Assembly (NCBI RefSeq): GCF_007830035.1
Contig: NZ_VLKN01000002.1
Location: 62,001 to 126,000, forward strand
Length of the DNA: 64,000 nucleotides
Reading direction: 5' to 3'
Source: Luteimonas cucumeris
Lineage (GTDB): Bacteria > Pseudomonadota > Gammaproteobacteria > Xanthomonadales > Xanthomonadaceae
Shown piece by piece: positions 18,031 to 28,424 of the stretch. The position numbers were made by a program, and so were the translations under genes. Positions within the stretch are counted from its first letter, which is position 1, and each line of letters starts with the position of its first letter. The notes beneath the pieces were generated by a model. The model made no database searches and was not told where the DNA came from. It saw only the letters and a program-made list of their open reading frames with translations.

Positions 18031-19149
18031 ATGTTCCAGCATCTGCCGCGATGGCTGCCCATCGCATTGATCGTCGGCGTTGCCAGCGGCTGCGACGGCA
18101 GCATGGGCCTGTTTCCGCGCAGCAGCGCCGATCCGACCGAAGCGCCGACCGCGTCGGTGCAGGCGCCATCACCGGCCGGTGATGCGATGCAGGAGCCACC
18201 CGTCGCGACAGCGATGACCCAGGCGACCGTGGCGACCAGCGACGGCGCGACCAAGCCTTTCGCCTTCCAGGCGCCGAACGCCACTGATGCGCCAGCCACC
18301 TGCAGCTTCGACGGACTGGTGCTGCCCGCCGAGGCCAAGCTGTTCGCCGCCGGCGCCTATGGCGGCCGCAGGCTCGACTACCAGATCGACCAGAGCGGCA
18401 GCGAAGCGACCCAGATCGATGTCGCCGTCAATCACCCCGACGCGCCGGTGGTACTCATGCTGGGCAGCTACGAGCCCACCGTCTGGAACATCGGCTGGTC
18501 GTCGGGAACACGGATACTGGCCGTGCTGGTCAGCGGCTATCACCGCCAGGTCGTCACCGGCCTTCCGGCAGGCGTGCCGACCATGGTCAGCACCTACGAC
18601 AACAAGGGCGCCTGCGGCTACTACTACGTCACCGCCGAGAAGGCCGGCACGCTCAATCCGGTCGCGCGCCGCGTGTTCGGACGACCGATCGACATGGTGT
18701 TCCCCGCGCGCGAGGGCCGCGTCGTCATCGGCAGCCCCCTGACTGCGAGCACCGCGCTGATCACCGATCAATCGGCCAAGCCACCGCAGAGTTTCCGGAC
18801 GCCCGACTCGCAGCAGGCCGGTCCTGCCGGCCTGGAATACGCGGTCAGCCAAGGCCTGCTGCGCAGGGCCAGCCAAGCCGATGCGGATGCCTGGCTGGCG
18901 GCCCGCGCCGCACGCGCGGTGGCCGACATCCCGCCGATCGCCGGCGGCCGTCCGGCCGGGCGCATCACCATGCACAACGGCTACGTGGTGCAGAAAGCCT
19001 TCGTGTTCCCGGCCGGGCTGTACGGCGCGCACTCGGCAACATTCTTCGTACCCAAGGGCGTGCCGCGCCCCACCGGCAACGCCGGCCATTCCAGCGTCTA
19101 CGACTTCAACACGCTCGACTGCAGCGGCGCGCTCTGCAACCTCGACTGA
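18031..19149 (+). CDS. Hypothetical secreted lipoprotein (372 aa)
   Basis: Begins MFQHLPRWLPIALIVGVASGC, a signal peptide ending in a weak lipobox (ASGC), then a Thr/Pro/Ala-rich linker. The remaining 290 residues show beta-rich segments and no motif recognised here (for example WNIGWSSGTRILAVLVSGYH). GGGGGAGAGG lies upstream of ATG 18031. The gene ends 16 bp before the M14 peptidase gene, so the two may form an operon. The function is unknown; a role at the envelope is inferred from the signal only. Confidence 0.8.
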   Translation: MFQHLPRWLPIALIVGVASGCDGSMGLFPRSSADPTEAPTASVQAPSPAGDAMQEPPVATAMTQATVATSDGATKPFAFQAPNATDAPATCSFDGLVLPAEAKLFAAGAYGGRRLDYQIDQSGSEATQIDVAVNHPDAPVVLMLGSYEPTVWNIGWSSGTRILAVLVSGYHRQVVTGLPAGVPTMVSTYDNKGACGYYYVTAEKAGTLNPVARRVFGRPIDMVFPAREGRVVIGSPLTASTALITDQSAKPPQSFRTPDSQQAGPAGLEYAVSQGLLRRASQADADAWLAARAARAVADIPPIAGGRPAGRITMHNGYVVQKAFVFPAGLYGAHSATFFVPKGVPRPTGNAGHSSVYDFNTLDCSGALCNLD

Positions 19150-19165
19150 CTACACGGAAACCGCA

Positions 19166-20935
19166 ATGACCCGATCCCACCTGCTCTGCCTGTCCCTGCT
19201 GCTGGCCATCGCACCCGCGTTTGCCGCCGATCCCGCACTCACCACCATTTCCGAGCGCAGCGGCTTCCTCAAGACCGGCCGCTACGACGAGGTCATCGCC
19301 CTGTGCGACGCCTTCGCCCAGCGCCATCCGGACGCGGTGCGCTGCATCGACTTCGGCACCACGCCGGAAGGCCGGCCGATGAAGGCGCTGGTGGTCTCGC
19401 GCAGCGGCGCGCTGACGCCTGAAGCCGCGCGCGAACGCGGATTGCCGGTGCTGCTGGTGCAAGGCGGCATCCATGCCGGCGAGATCGACGGCAAGGATGC
19501 GGGCTTCCTGGCGCTGCGCCAGGCACTCGATGGCGAGGCCGCGCCCGGCGCACTGGAAGAACTGGTGTTGCTGTTCGTGCCGGTGTTCAACGTCGACGGC
19601 CACGAGCGCTTCGGCGCGTGGAACCGACCCAACCAGCGCGGCCCGGAGGAAATGGGCTGGCGCACCACCGCGCAGAACTACAACCTCAACCGCGACTACA
19701 TGAAGGCCGACGCGCCGGAAATGCAGGCAATGCTGGCGCTGGTGCAGGCCTGGGACCCGATCGCCTACATCGACCTGCACGTCACCGATGGGGCCAAGTT
19801 CGAGCACGACGTCTCGATCCAGGTCGAGCCGGTGAATTCGGGCGACGCCGACATGCGCAAGTCGGGGCGCGCACTGCGCGACGACATCATCGCCAAGCTG
19901 GCCACGCAGGGTTCGCTGCCGCTGGCCTTCTATCCTTCGTTCGTGGAGATGGACAATCCGCAATCCGGCTTCATCGATGGCGTGTCGACGCCGCGCTTCT
20001 CGCACGGCTATTTCCCGCTGCGCAACCGCTACGGCATGCTGGTCGAAACGCATTCGTGGAAGGACTACCCGACCCGCGTCAACATCACCCGCAACACCGT
20101 CGTCGACCTGCTCGAAGTCACCGCACGCGACGGCCGCAAGTGGTTGAAACTGGCACAGGCGGCCGATGCGCGCGCCGAAAAGCTGGGCGGCAAGCTGGTG
20201 CCCCTCGACTACGCCGCCACAGAGAAAGTACGCACGGTCGATTTCCGCGGCTACGAATACACGCGCACGCCGTCTGAAATCTCCGGCGCACTGATGACCC
20301 GTTACGACGAAAGCAAGCCACAGGTCTGGAAACTGCCGCTGCGCGACGAGATCCTGCCCAGCAGCACGGTGGTCGCTCCGAAGGGCGGTTACATCGTGCC
20401 GCCGGCGCACGCGGCGTGGGTCGCGGAAAAGCTGAAGACGCACGGCGTCGAGTTCCGCACGCTCGACGAGGCCATCGACGAGGCCAAGGTCGAGACCTTC
20501 CGCGCCACCCAGACCAAATTCGCCGCCAATCCGGTCGAGGGCCACCAGCGCCTGGCGCTGCAGGGCGAATGGAAGCCCGAGTCGCGCGCCATCGCCGCCG
20601 GCAGCCTGTTCGTGCCAATCGCGCAACCGAAGGCGCGCCTGGCGATGGGGCTGCTGGAACCGATGGCGCCGGATGCGTTCGTGCAATGGGGCGAATTCAA
20701 CAACGCCTTCGAACGCAAGGAATACATGGAGCCCTATGTGGCCGAACAGGTGGCGCGCGAGATGCTGGCGGCGGACCCGGAGCTCCAGGCGCAGTTCGAC
20801 CAGCGCGTCAAGAACGATCTCGCCTTCGCCCGCAATCCGATGGCACGGCTGGATTTCTTCGCCCAGCGTCATTCGTCGTGGGACGAGCGCTACAACCTGT
20901 ATCCGGTGCTGCGCATCGCCACCGTGCCGCGCTGA
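19166..20935 (+). CDS. Secreted M14-family zinc carboxypeptidase
   Basis: A 589-aa protein with a signal peptide (MTRSHLLCLSLLLAIAPAFA) and the M14 active site: the HxxE zinc motif in GGIHAGEIDGKD, the third ligand in YIDLHVTDG, and the catalytic glutamate in GMLVETHSWKDY. A C-terminal region of about 200 residues extends past the catalytic domain, as in the larger M14 subgroup of Xanthomonadales. It probably acts in the periplasm or outside the cell on peptides or cell-wall fragments. The ribosome site (CGGAAA) is weak. It may be co-transcribed with the upstream lipoprotein gene. Confidence 0.9.
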   Translation: MTRSHLLCLSLLLAIAPAFAADPALTTISERSGFLKTGRYDEVIALCDAFAQRHPDAVRCIDFGTTPEGRPMKALVVSRSGALTPEAARERGLPVLLVQGGIHAGEIDGKDAGFLALRQALDGEAAPGALEELVLLFVPVFNVDGHERFGAWNRPNQRGPEEMGWRTTAQNYNLNRDYMKADAPEMQAMLALVQAWDPIAYIDLHVTDGAKFEHDVSIQVEPVNSGDADMRKSGRALRDDIIAKLATQGSLPLAFYPSFVEMDNPQSGFIDGVSTPRFSHGYFPLRNRYGMLVETHSWKDYPTRVNITRNTVVDLLEVTARDGRKWLKLAQAADARAEKLGGKLVPLDYAATEKVRTVDFRGYEYTRTPSEISGALMTRYDESKPQVWKLPLRDEILPSSTVVAPKGGYIVPPAHAAWVAEKLKTHGVEFRTLDEAIDEAKVETFRATQTKFAANPVEGHQRLALQGEWKPESRAIAAGSLFVPIAQPKARLAMGLLEPMAPDAFVQWGEFNNAFERKEYMEPYVAEQVAREMLAADPELQAQFDQRVKNDLAFARNPMARLDFFAQRHSSWDERYNLYPVLRIATVPR

Positions 20936-20954
20936 GCGGAAACGTCCGTCCAAG

Positions 20955-20982
20955 CACGCGCCCAGCCATCAGCGGGCGCGTG
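20955..20982. repeat. Inverted repeat after the M14 peptidase gene
   Basis: Perfect 9-bp arms CACGCGCCC (20955-20963) and GGGCGCGTG (20974-20982) with a 10-nt loop, 19 bp after the stop codon. There is no T-run, so it may stabilise the mRNA end or act with Rho. Confidence 0.55.
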
Positions 20983-21075
20983 GGTGCCCCGCAGTGCGTT
21001 CGGGCTGCCTGCGCATGCGTTGAACAGGTTGGCGGCGCTACAATCGTGCTGCGACCACGATATCGACGGGATGGA

Positions 21076-21963
21076 ATGCGCGCCGCAGCGAACATCCGCA
21101 AGTTTTCCTGCCGCTGGCTGCTGACGCTGGTCGTGCTCGCTGCAGCGGTCGCGGCCTGCGCCAGTCCTCCGTCGCCGTCGCAGCCGGACATCTCGCTGGT
21201 CACGCTCAACCTGTATCACGACAAGGCGGACTGGCCCAAGCGCCTGCCGCTGATCCTCGCCGAACTGAAACGTCTACGGCCCGACGTGATCGCATTGCAG
21301 GAAGTGCTGGGCCACGAAACCCTGCCCAACCAGGCGCAGACCATCGCCGACGCGCTCGGCTACCGGTTCGTGTTCAGTTCCACCGATCCCGTCGACAGTC
21401 CGCGACGCTACGGCAACGCGTTGCTCACCCGCCATCCGATCCTGGCGCAGGACTGGAAGAAGCTGGAGCCGCTCGACGACGCGCGCACCGCACTGCATCT
21501 GCGCATCGCCATAGGCGATCGCGCGATCAACGTCTACAACACCCACCTGCACTGGACCGACCAGGGCGGCGCGATCCGGGCGCAGCAGGTGCGCGGCCTG
21601 CTCGATTTCATCGCCGCCACCAGCGGCGACCTGCCTTCAGTTGTGGCCGGCGACTTCAACGCCGTGGCCACTGCACCGGAACTGCAGCCGCTTTCGACGG
21701 ACTTCATCGACGCCTACGGCACGCTGCACCCGGGTGCAGCCGCCGATCCCGCGAGCCACGGCACGCTCAACCTCAGCTATTTCGCACCCAAGCGCATCGA
21801 CCATGTGTTCCTGCAGCGCGATGCCTTCGTGCCGGTCGAGGCGCGCATCATCCTCGACCAGGCCGACGCCGCAGGCACCTGGCCATCCGATCACTACGGC
21901 CTGCAGGTCCGCTTCCGTCAACGTGCCGTGAATGCCGTCGGCACCGAGCCCGCTATACAGTGA
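21076..21963 (+). CDS. Endonuclease/exonuclease/phosphatase-family lipoprotein
   Basis: A 295-aa protein exported as a probable lipoprotein: hydrophobic segment LLTLVVLAAAVAAC with a lipobox-like end. EEP (DNase I-like) fold motifs are all present: LNLYH, ALQEV with the metal-binding Glu, NTHLHW, GDFNA and the catalytic SDHYG. The substrate could be nucleic acid, phosphodiester lipid or inositol phosphate. The start at 21076 is chosen because it gives the signal peptide. Confidence 0.88.
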   Translation: MRAAANIRKFSCRWLLTLVVLAAAVAACASPPSPSQPDISLVTLNLYHDKADWPKRLPLILAELKRLRPDVIALQEVLGHETLPNQAQTIADALGYRFVFSSTDPVDSPRRYGNALLTRHPILAQDWKKLEPLDDARTALHLRIAIGDRAINVYNTHLHWTDQGGAIRAQQVRGLLDFIAATSGDLPSVVAGDFNAVATAPELQPLSTDFIDAYGTLHPGAAADPASHGTLNLSYFAPKRIDHVFLQRDAFVPVEARIILDQADAAGTWPSDHYGLQVRFRQRAVNAVGTEPAIQ

Positions 21964-22023
21964 TGTCCGTTGCCAGCTGCGCGCAGTGGCCAATGTTCTT
22001 TCCTTGTTCCCAGGAACACCTCA

Positions 22024-22752
22024 ATGAATACGACGCGTGCGACATCCGGCCTACTCTTTGCGATCCTTTCCGCGGCCAGCCTGATCGCCTGCCAGCCGGC
22101 GACTGAACAAGCCGATGCGCCGGCCGCGCACGTGCCGGAAGATTTCCCACCGCGGGCCGGCAATGCAGCGACGACGCCACCCGAGCCCGCCTCGACCCAG
22201 ACGCGCTGGCGCTGCGACGAACTGCTGGTGGCCACCACGCACCACGATGACATCGTCGAGCTGTTCTTTTCCGGGCGCACGCTGCAGATGCCGATCGCGG
22301 TATCGGCATCCGGTGCCCGCTATGCCGACGACCAGGGCAACGAGTTCTGGAGCAAAGGCGACACCGCGATGTTGACCCTTGCCGGAGCGCCCAAGCGCGA
22401 TTGCGCCGTTACCCAGGACACCTCGCCCTGGGAAGATGCCCGCAAGCGCGGCATCACCTTCCGCGCCGTCGGCAACGAGCCGGGCTGGTGGGTCGAGGTC
22501 GGCAGCGGCGATTCGCCGCCGCTGACAGCCGCGCTGGATTTCGGACAGCGCAGGATCGAAGTCGCTCAAAGCCAGGGCATCAGCAGCACGCCTGGCTTCG
22601 GCGGCAAGACGGCGGACGGCACCGACGTGGTGCTGCGCATCCAGGACAAGCCCTGCGCCGACGTGATGAGCGGCGAGCAGTTCGAGGCCGGCGCCGAACT
22701 CAGCGTCGGCGATCAGGTCTATCGGGGCTGCGGCGCGCGACTCGGCAAGTGA
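22024..22752 (+). CDS. MliC-COG3650 fusion lipoprotein (lysozyme inhibitor-like)
   Basis: A 242-aa lipoprotein (MNTTRATSGLLFAILSAASLIAC). The first domain (about residues 60-125) is MliC-like: WRCDELL, SGARYADDQGNEFWSKGDTAML. MliC/PliC proteins inhibit C-type lysozymes. The second (about 135-240) matches COG3650 (GITFRAVGNEPGWWVEV, GGKTADGTDVVL). Such fusions are known. It probably protects peptidoglycan from lysozyme at the outer membrane. The ribosome site is weak (AGGAA). Confidence 0.85.
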   Translation: MNTTRATSGLLFAILSAASLIACQPATEQADAPAAHVPEDFPPRAGNAATTPPEPASTQTRWRCDELLVATTHHDDIVELFFSGRTLQMPIAVSASGARYADDQGNEFWSKGDTAMLTLAGAPKRDCAVTQDTSPWEDARKRGITFRAVGNEPGWWVEVGSGDSPPLTAALDFGQRRIEVAQSQGISSTPGFGGKTADGTDVVLRIQDKPCADVMSGEQFEAGAELSVGDQVYRGCGARLGK

Positions 22753-22786
22753 GCCGGGCACCAACAACCGGCCGCGGCCGAAGCAA

Positions 22787-23524
22787 ATGAGCGCCGTCGC
22801 CGCTCCGGACCTGCGCGAAGTCAATCGCCGCTTCTACGACGCGTTGTGGCGCGATGCGCGGCTGATCCAGCCGCAACGCTTCAACACCTGGTCGCTGGTG
22901 GACGAACTCGCCACCGGCACGCCGCGGCGCCTGGAGATCGCGCCCGGCCTACGACCGCGCCTGCCGATCGCGGGGACGGCATTCGCCGATATCAGCGCAC
23001 CGGCGCTGCGGCAACTGGGCGCACACGGCGGCCACGCCGTGCAGGCGCAGGCCGATGCCCTGCCCTATGCCGACGACAGCTTCGATCTGCTGTGCGCGTT
23101 CGACATCATCGAGCACATCGAGGGCGACGAGGCGGCGATGGCGGAACTCGCGCGCGTCGCCGCGCCCGGCGCCGTGCTGCTGCTGTCGGTGCCGATCCAC
23201 ATGGCGGCCTGGACCGTGTTCGACGAGTTCGTCGGCCACCATCGCCGCTACGAGCCCGAGGCCCTGCTGGCGCTGCTGGCGCGCCATGGATTCGCCACGC
23301 AGCGCAGCGCCGCGCACGGCATGCAGCCGGAATCGACCCGGCTGCTGAAGCTCGGCATGTGGTTTCTCACCCACCAGCGGCAGCGTGCGATGTGGTGGTA
23401 CAACCACGTCTTCATGCGTTTCGCGCTGGATACGCAGGCGCCGCTGGCACTGCAGCCGGGCATGATCGCCACCGACGGCGTCGACACCGTGCTGCTGGTC
23501 TGCCGCAAGGCAGCCGCAGCCTAG
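22787..23524 (+). CDS. Class I SAM-dependent methyltransferase
   Basis: A 245-aa cytosolic protein with a Rossmann-type methyltransferase pattern: the SAM-binding region is degenerate in the glycine motif (RLEIAPGLRPRLPIAG), but the post-I segments ALPYADDSFDLLCAFDIIEHI and VAAPGAVLLLSVPIHMA are typical of Methyltransf_11. The substrate is unknown. It begins 34 bp after the MliC fusion gene and ends 22 bp from the convergent diguanylate cyclase. Confidence 0.88.
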   Translation: MSAVAAPDLREVNRRFYDALWRDARLIQPQRFNTWSLVDELATGTPRRLEIAPGLRPRLPIAGTAFADISAPALRQLGAHGGHAVQAQADALPYADDSFDLLCAFDIIEHIEGDEAAMAELARVAAPGAVLLLSVPIHMAAWTVFDEFVGHHRRYEPEALLALLARHGFATQRSAAHGMQPESTRLLKLGMWFLTHQRQRAMWWYNHVFMRFALDTQAPLALQPGMIATDGVDTVLLVCRKAAAA

Positions 23525-23545
23525 AAACCGCCCTGCCGCATCGCC

Positions 23546-24661
23546 CTACAAAGACGAATTCCGTAACGCCTTGGCCGCCGATACGGCCTCGGCGCGATTG
23601 CGGCCATGGTGCTTGGCCTGGTACATGGCGATGTCCGCCACGTTCACCCAGTCCTGCACGCTGACCAGCACGCGACTGGCTTCGGCCAAGCCGATGCTGA
23701 CGGTGCAGCGCACCTGCGGCGCCAACGCACATTCGATCGCCTCCACCTCGGCACGCAGCCGCTCGGCGACTTCGCGCGCGCCGTCCATGCGGGTTTCGGC
23801 CAGCAGCACGCAGAACTCGTCGCCGCCATAGCGCGCCGGCGTGTCGATCTCGCGCAACGATGTCTTCAACACGTCGGCCACGCAACGCAATACGGCGTCG
23901 CCGACCACGTGTCCATGCCGGTCGTTGATCTGCTTGAAGTCGTCGACGTCGATCATCATCACCACCGCCGGCCGTCGGGTACGCAGGCAGCGCGCCAGTT
24001 CCTTGCCCGCGACTTCTTCCCAGTGCCTGCGATTGAACAGTCCGGTGACATCGTCGATGCGGTTGAGGTGTTCGAGCATGCGGTTCTGGCGCAATACCCT
24101 CCGTCCCAGCGCATATGCCGCGGTGCTGATCGCCATCGGATAACCGAACAGGAACGGCAGGCTGGCGACGATGTTGAGCATGCTGCTGTGCAGTTGCACC
24201 GGGAAACCGAGCAACGCCGAAGTCGCTGCGCACGCCAGCACTTGCGCGATGGCCGTGCGCGCCAGGAAACGCCAGCCGGCCACGCCGATCTTGTCGACCG
24301 ACAGCATCACCGCCAGCAACGCGCTCGGCAGCAGGTTGAACTGCATCATCGCGATCCATGCGCCACCCAGCACCGAATCGAGCACCAGGCTGCGGAGCTC
24401 GGCCCGGGCCGGATCACGACTGCGACGAGCCGCCAGCCACGCCATATGCGGCCACACATAACCATTGACCAGCAAAGCGATCCAGGCAAGCAACGGCGCC
24501 TGCTGCTGGTACAGCACCGACGCGATCGACAGCACGCCCAAACCCCAGCCGAGCGTGCGCATGCGATGGATCCGCGCGATGAAGCGCAGGCCGCGCATCC
24601 GCGCATCCGGCGCGATCTCCTCCACCTCTGCGGTCTTGCCGGTGGTCAGGCCCAGGAGCAT
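23546..24661 (-). CDS. MASE2-GGDEF diguanylate cyclase
   Basis: Membrane-bound c-di-GMP synthase of 371 aa. The N-terminal part has the MASE2 sensor (HRMRTLGWGLGVLSIASVLY, FNLLPSALLAVM), with four or five membrane helices. The C-terminal GGDEF domain has an intact active site RYGGDEF, preceded by an inhibitory-site RxxD (REID) exactly five residues upstream, so feedback inhibition is expected. The start at 24661 is supported by GGAG 5 nt upstream; the frame is open for 31 further codons. The closest known relative in architecture is E. coli DgcC (AdrA), which drives cellulose synthesis. Confidence 0.93.
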   Translation of the reverse strand: MLLGLTTGKTAEVEEIAPDARMRGLRFIARIHRMRTLGWGLGVLSIASVLYQQQAPLLAWIALLVNGYVWPHMAWLAARRSRDPARAELRSLVLDSVLGGAWIAMMQFNLLPSALLAVMLSVDKIGVAGWRFLARTAIAQVLACAATSALLGFPVQLHSSMLNIVASLPFLFGYPMAISTAAYALGRRVLRQNRMLEHLNRIDDVTGLFNRRHWEEVAGKELARCLRTRRPAVVMMIDVDDFKQINDRHGHVVGDAVLRCVADVLKTSLREIDTPARYGGDEFCVLLAETRMDGAREVAERLRAEVEAIECALAPQVRCTVSIGLAEASRVLVSVQDWVNVADIAMYQAKHHGRNRAEAVSAAKALRNSSL

Positions 24662-24870
24662 CTCTTCTCCGTCGTCAACCCACTGCGATCCACCCGAGCC
24701 TAGCGCCTGGCCGCATCGCAATATCTGCACTGCGTCGCGATTGTGCGTCTTCAATCGTTACTGTTCAGGCGAGCCGCATCGATACGCGGACTCAGGGTTC
24801 CCGTAACGGTTCCTGATTGCCCACCGCATGCACTTCACCGTCGGGCCATGGAGGCCGATAAACTCGACCG

Positions 24871-25341
24871 ATGCGCAAACCGCTCCTGCTCGTCGTCGCC
24901 CTGCTGCTGGTTGCCGTGGCATTGCTGTGGCCGCGCCCAACGACATCGCCCGACACGCCCACTCCCGCTTCCATCACGCCGACTTCACAATCGGCGATCG
25001 AAGACGACGCGCGCCGGGCGTCGGCATCAGGGGTGGACACACTGCCGGCATTGCCCGGCTTCCTGCCGCGCGAAGCGCACGACACCGTGCGCTTGATCCT
25101 GCAGGGCGGCCCCTATGCGCATCGCCAGGACGGCAGTGTGTTCGGCAACCGCGAAGGCCGCCTGCCGCGCAAGCCGCGCGGTTATTACCGCGAGTACACC
25201 GTCGACACGCCGGGCCTGGATCATCGCGGCGCACGCCGCATCGTCACAGGCGGCGATCCACCCGAGATCTGGTACTACAGCGACGACCACTACGACAGTT
25301 TCCGCGCCTTCGAGCCGGGCGCGCAGGGAACGCGGCGATGA
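24871..25341 (+). CDS. Secreted guanyl-specific ribonuclease (RNase Sa/barnase family)
   Basis: A 156-aa protein with an N-terminal hydrophobic segment (MRKPLLLVVALLLVAVALLW) that is either a signal or an anchor, then a Pro/Thr/Ser linker. The C-terminal 100 residues match the microbial ribonuclease N1/T1 fold: LPREAHDTVRLI, FGNREGRLP, YREYTV (Glu108 as general base), HRGARRIV and SDDHYDSF (His140 as general acid). It should cleave single-stranded RNA after G. Its stop overlaps the ATG of the barstar-like gene, giving a toxin and inhibitor pair. Confidence 0.93.
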   Translation: MRKPLLLVVALLLVAVALLWPRPTTSPDTPTPASITPTSQSAIEDDARRASASGVDTLPALPGFLPREAHDTVRLILQGGPYAHRQDGSVFGNREGRLPRKPRGYYREYTVDTPGLDHRGARRIVTGGDPPEIWYYSDDHYDSFRAFEPGAQGTRR

Positions 25342-25772
25342 GCGAATCCGGCTTCGACCTCGGCCTGTCCGATCCCGCGCGCGCCGGCGTGTTCCTCGTC
25401 GCCGCGGACGACCTGACCACGCTCGACGTGCTGGCCCGAGATGCCGGCCTGCGCGCCTGGCGCATCGACCTCAGCACCTGCCGCAACAAGGCCACGCTGC
25501 TGCTGCGCATCGCCACGATGCTGGAGTTCCCCGGCAGTTTCGGCCGCAACTGGGACGCGTTGTCCGACGGCCTGCGCGACCTGGGCTGGTTGCCTGCCGC
25601 CGGCTATGCGTTGCTGTTCGAAGGCGCTGGCGACCTGCGCGACGCCGACGCGGCCAGCTTCGACACCCTGCTCGACATCCTCGGCGAGGCTTCGCGCGAA
25701 TGGGCCAGCCGCAAAGTCGCGTTCTGGGCGTTCATGGCGCTGCCCGAAGACAGCTTCCAGGCGACCTTGTAG
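25338..25772 (+). CDS. Barstar-family ribonuclease inhibitor
   Basis: A 144-aa cytoplasmic protein with the barstar core (about residues 30-125): WRIDLSTCRNKATLLLRIA, FPGSFGRNWDALSDGLRDL (the conserved FGRNWDAL segment) and the later acidic helix. Barstars occupy the RNase active site with an acidic helix and protect the producer. The start at 25338 overlaps the RNase stop (ATGA), so dose is linked to the enzyme. Confidence 0.94.
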   Translation: MSESGFDLGLSDPARAGVFLVAADDLTTLDVLARDAGLRAWRIDLSTCRNKATLLLRIATMLEFPGSFGRNWDALSDGLRDLGWLPAAGYALLFEGAGDLRDADAASFDTLLDILGEASREWASRKVAFWAFMALPEDSFQATL

Positions 25773-25817
25773 AGCGAAGCGAGCTTTCTTTCCACAAAGC
25801 CAGCTCAGCCAGATCGA

Positions 25818-27695
<1,878 letters not shown>

Positions 27696-27758
27696 AGTCT
27701 AGCGGCGCGAGGCGCCGCGCAGTACGCTAACCGCCACCGACCACCACCGGAGCGCGCC

Positions 27759-27860
27759 ATGGCCAAGGGCCTCGACAAGAAGAAAGAAGACAAGAAGAAA
27801 CCCGAGAAATCGCTGAAGGAAAAACGCGCAGCGAAGAAGGAGAAGAAAGCCGGCAAATGA
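27759..27860 (+). CDS. 33-aa Lys-rich mini-protein
   Basis: Very short gene with good signals: GGAG 6 nt before the ATG at 27759 and a terminator directly over the stop codon. The product is nearly half lysine (MAKGLDKKKEDKKKPEK then SLKEKRAAKKEKKAGK). Similar tiny Lys-rich proteins are often annotated as hypothetical in Xanthomonadales; the role is unknown, with binding to nucleic acid inferred only from charge. It is divergent from uup (63 bp between starts). Confidence 0.75.
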   Translation: MAKGLDKKKEDKKKPEKSLKEKRAAKKEKKAGK

Positions 27861-27873
27861 GCCGGCTTTTTTC
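27846..27873 (+). terminator. Rho-independent terminator overlapping a stop codon
   Basis: A 9-bp stem (AAAGCCGGC, 27846-27854, pairing with GCCGGCTTT, 27861-27869) with the loop AAATGA. It continues into T residues, giving TTTTTT at 27867-27872. The stop codon TGA (27858-27860) of the Lys-rich gene lies in the loop. Confidence 0.92.
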
Positions 27874-28000
27874 TTGCGTGGTGTTTTCCTTCCGGCTGGA
27901 AACGGTCCTGCTCTAGCCGAAATTCTGGAAGGGGAATTCAGGCAATCGGACGGAGTATTGATCGTCCTGCACGGCGATCCTTGACTAGCATCGGAGCATC

Positions 28001-28055
28001 GCCTGAATATCCCGCTTGCATATACCCCTCTTCTGGGGTCAATAAATCATTAGGG
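28001..28055. repeat. attC-like site A (weak)
   Basis: R''-like GCCTGAA at 28001 and R'-like ATTAGGG at 28049-28055 flank a 5-bp hairpin (ACCCC / GGGGT). Position and size match sites B and C. The small membrane-protein gene begins 15 bp later. On its own this would not be called. Confidence 0.4.
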
Positions 28056-28070
28056 CTCAGGGGGAGTCTT

Positions 28071-28349
28071 GTGACTGACAACACCGCTTTACTAGAGGAA
28101 ATTCGCGACTTGCTGTCCGAGCAAAACAAGCTCATGAACCATATCGCGGAAATGAACAAGAAAGCCATGGAGCAGAATGCCGCACACGTCGCTCAAAGCA
28201 TGGCATACGCCGCCAACGCCGACTCTTTTGTCGCTGGAGCCAAGCGACAAAATGGCGCACTTATCTGGGCGGCCGTGGCATTCCTGGCCTTCGCGCTGGT
28301 TTTTCTCTGGCGCGGACAAAGTTCAACGCTCGGAGCACTTGGGCTGTAG
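28071..28349 (+). CDS. Small one-helix membrane protein in a cassette (92 aa)
   Basis: It starts at GTG 28071, with GGGGGAG 4 nt upstream; an ATG 90 nt further up lies before attC-like site A and is less likely. The N-terminal half is an acidic, heptad-like helix (LLEEIRDLLSEQNKLMNHIA), and the C-terminal part is one transmembrane segment (ALIWAAVAFLAFALVFLW). The sequence is not recognised. The ORF fills a unit of about 360 bp between attC-like sites A and B, and its base composition is less GC-rich than that of its neighbours, both expected of a mobile cassette. Confidence 0.7.
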   Translation: MTDNTALLEEIRDLLSEQNKLMNHIAEMNKKAMEQNAAHVAQSMAYAANADSFVAGAKRQNGALIWAAVAFLAFALVFLWRGQSSTLGALGL

Positions 28350-28360
28350 GTGGCTGCAGC

Positions 28361-28416
28361 GCCTATCCATTCAAGCCGAATCAGCTCCGCGGGGCGGCAT
28401 AATTGAGCCGCTGGAC
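28361..28416. repeat. attC-like recombination site B
   Basis: Ends GCCTATC (28361-28367, consensus RYYYAAC with one mismatch) and GCTGGAC (28410-28416, consensus GTTRRRY with one mismatch). The inner arms TTCAAGCCG and CGGC-TAATTGA are those of the classic aadA-type attC, and the central region is CTCCGCGG. It lies 11 bp after the membrane-protein stop and 8 bp before the MazG-like start, as in gene cassettes. Confidence 0.72.
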
Positions 28417-28424
28417 GGCACAAC

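Noticed and set aside
19106-20953. Open frame of 615 codons antisense to the M14 peptidase
   Set aside because: Antisense shadow of a gene with complete catalytic motifs.
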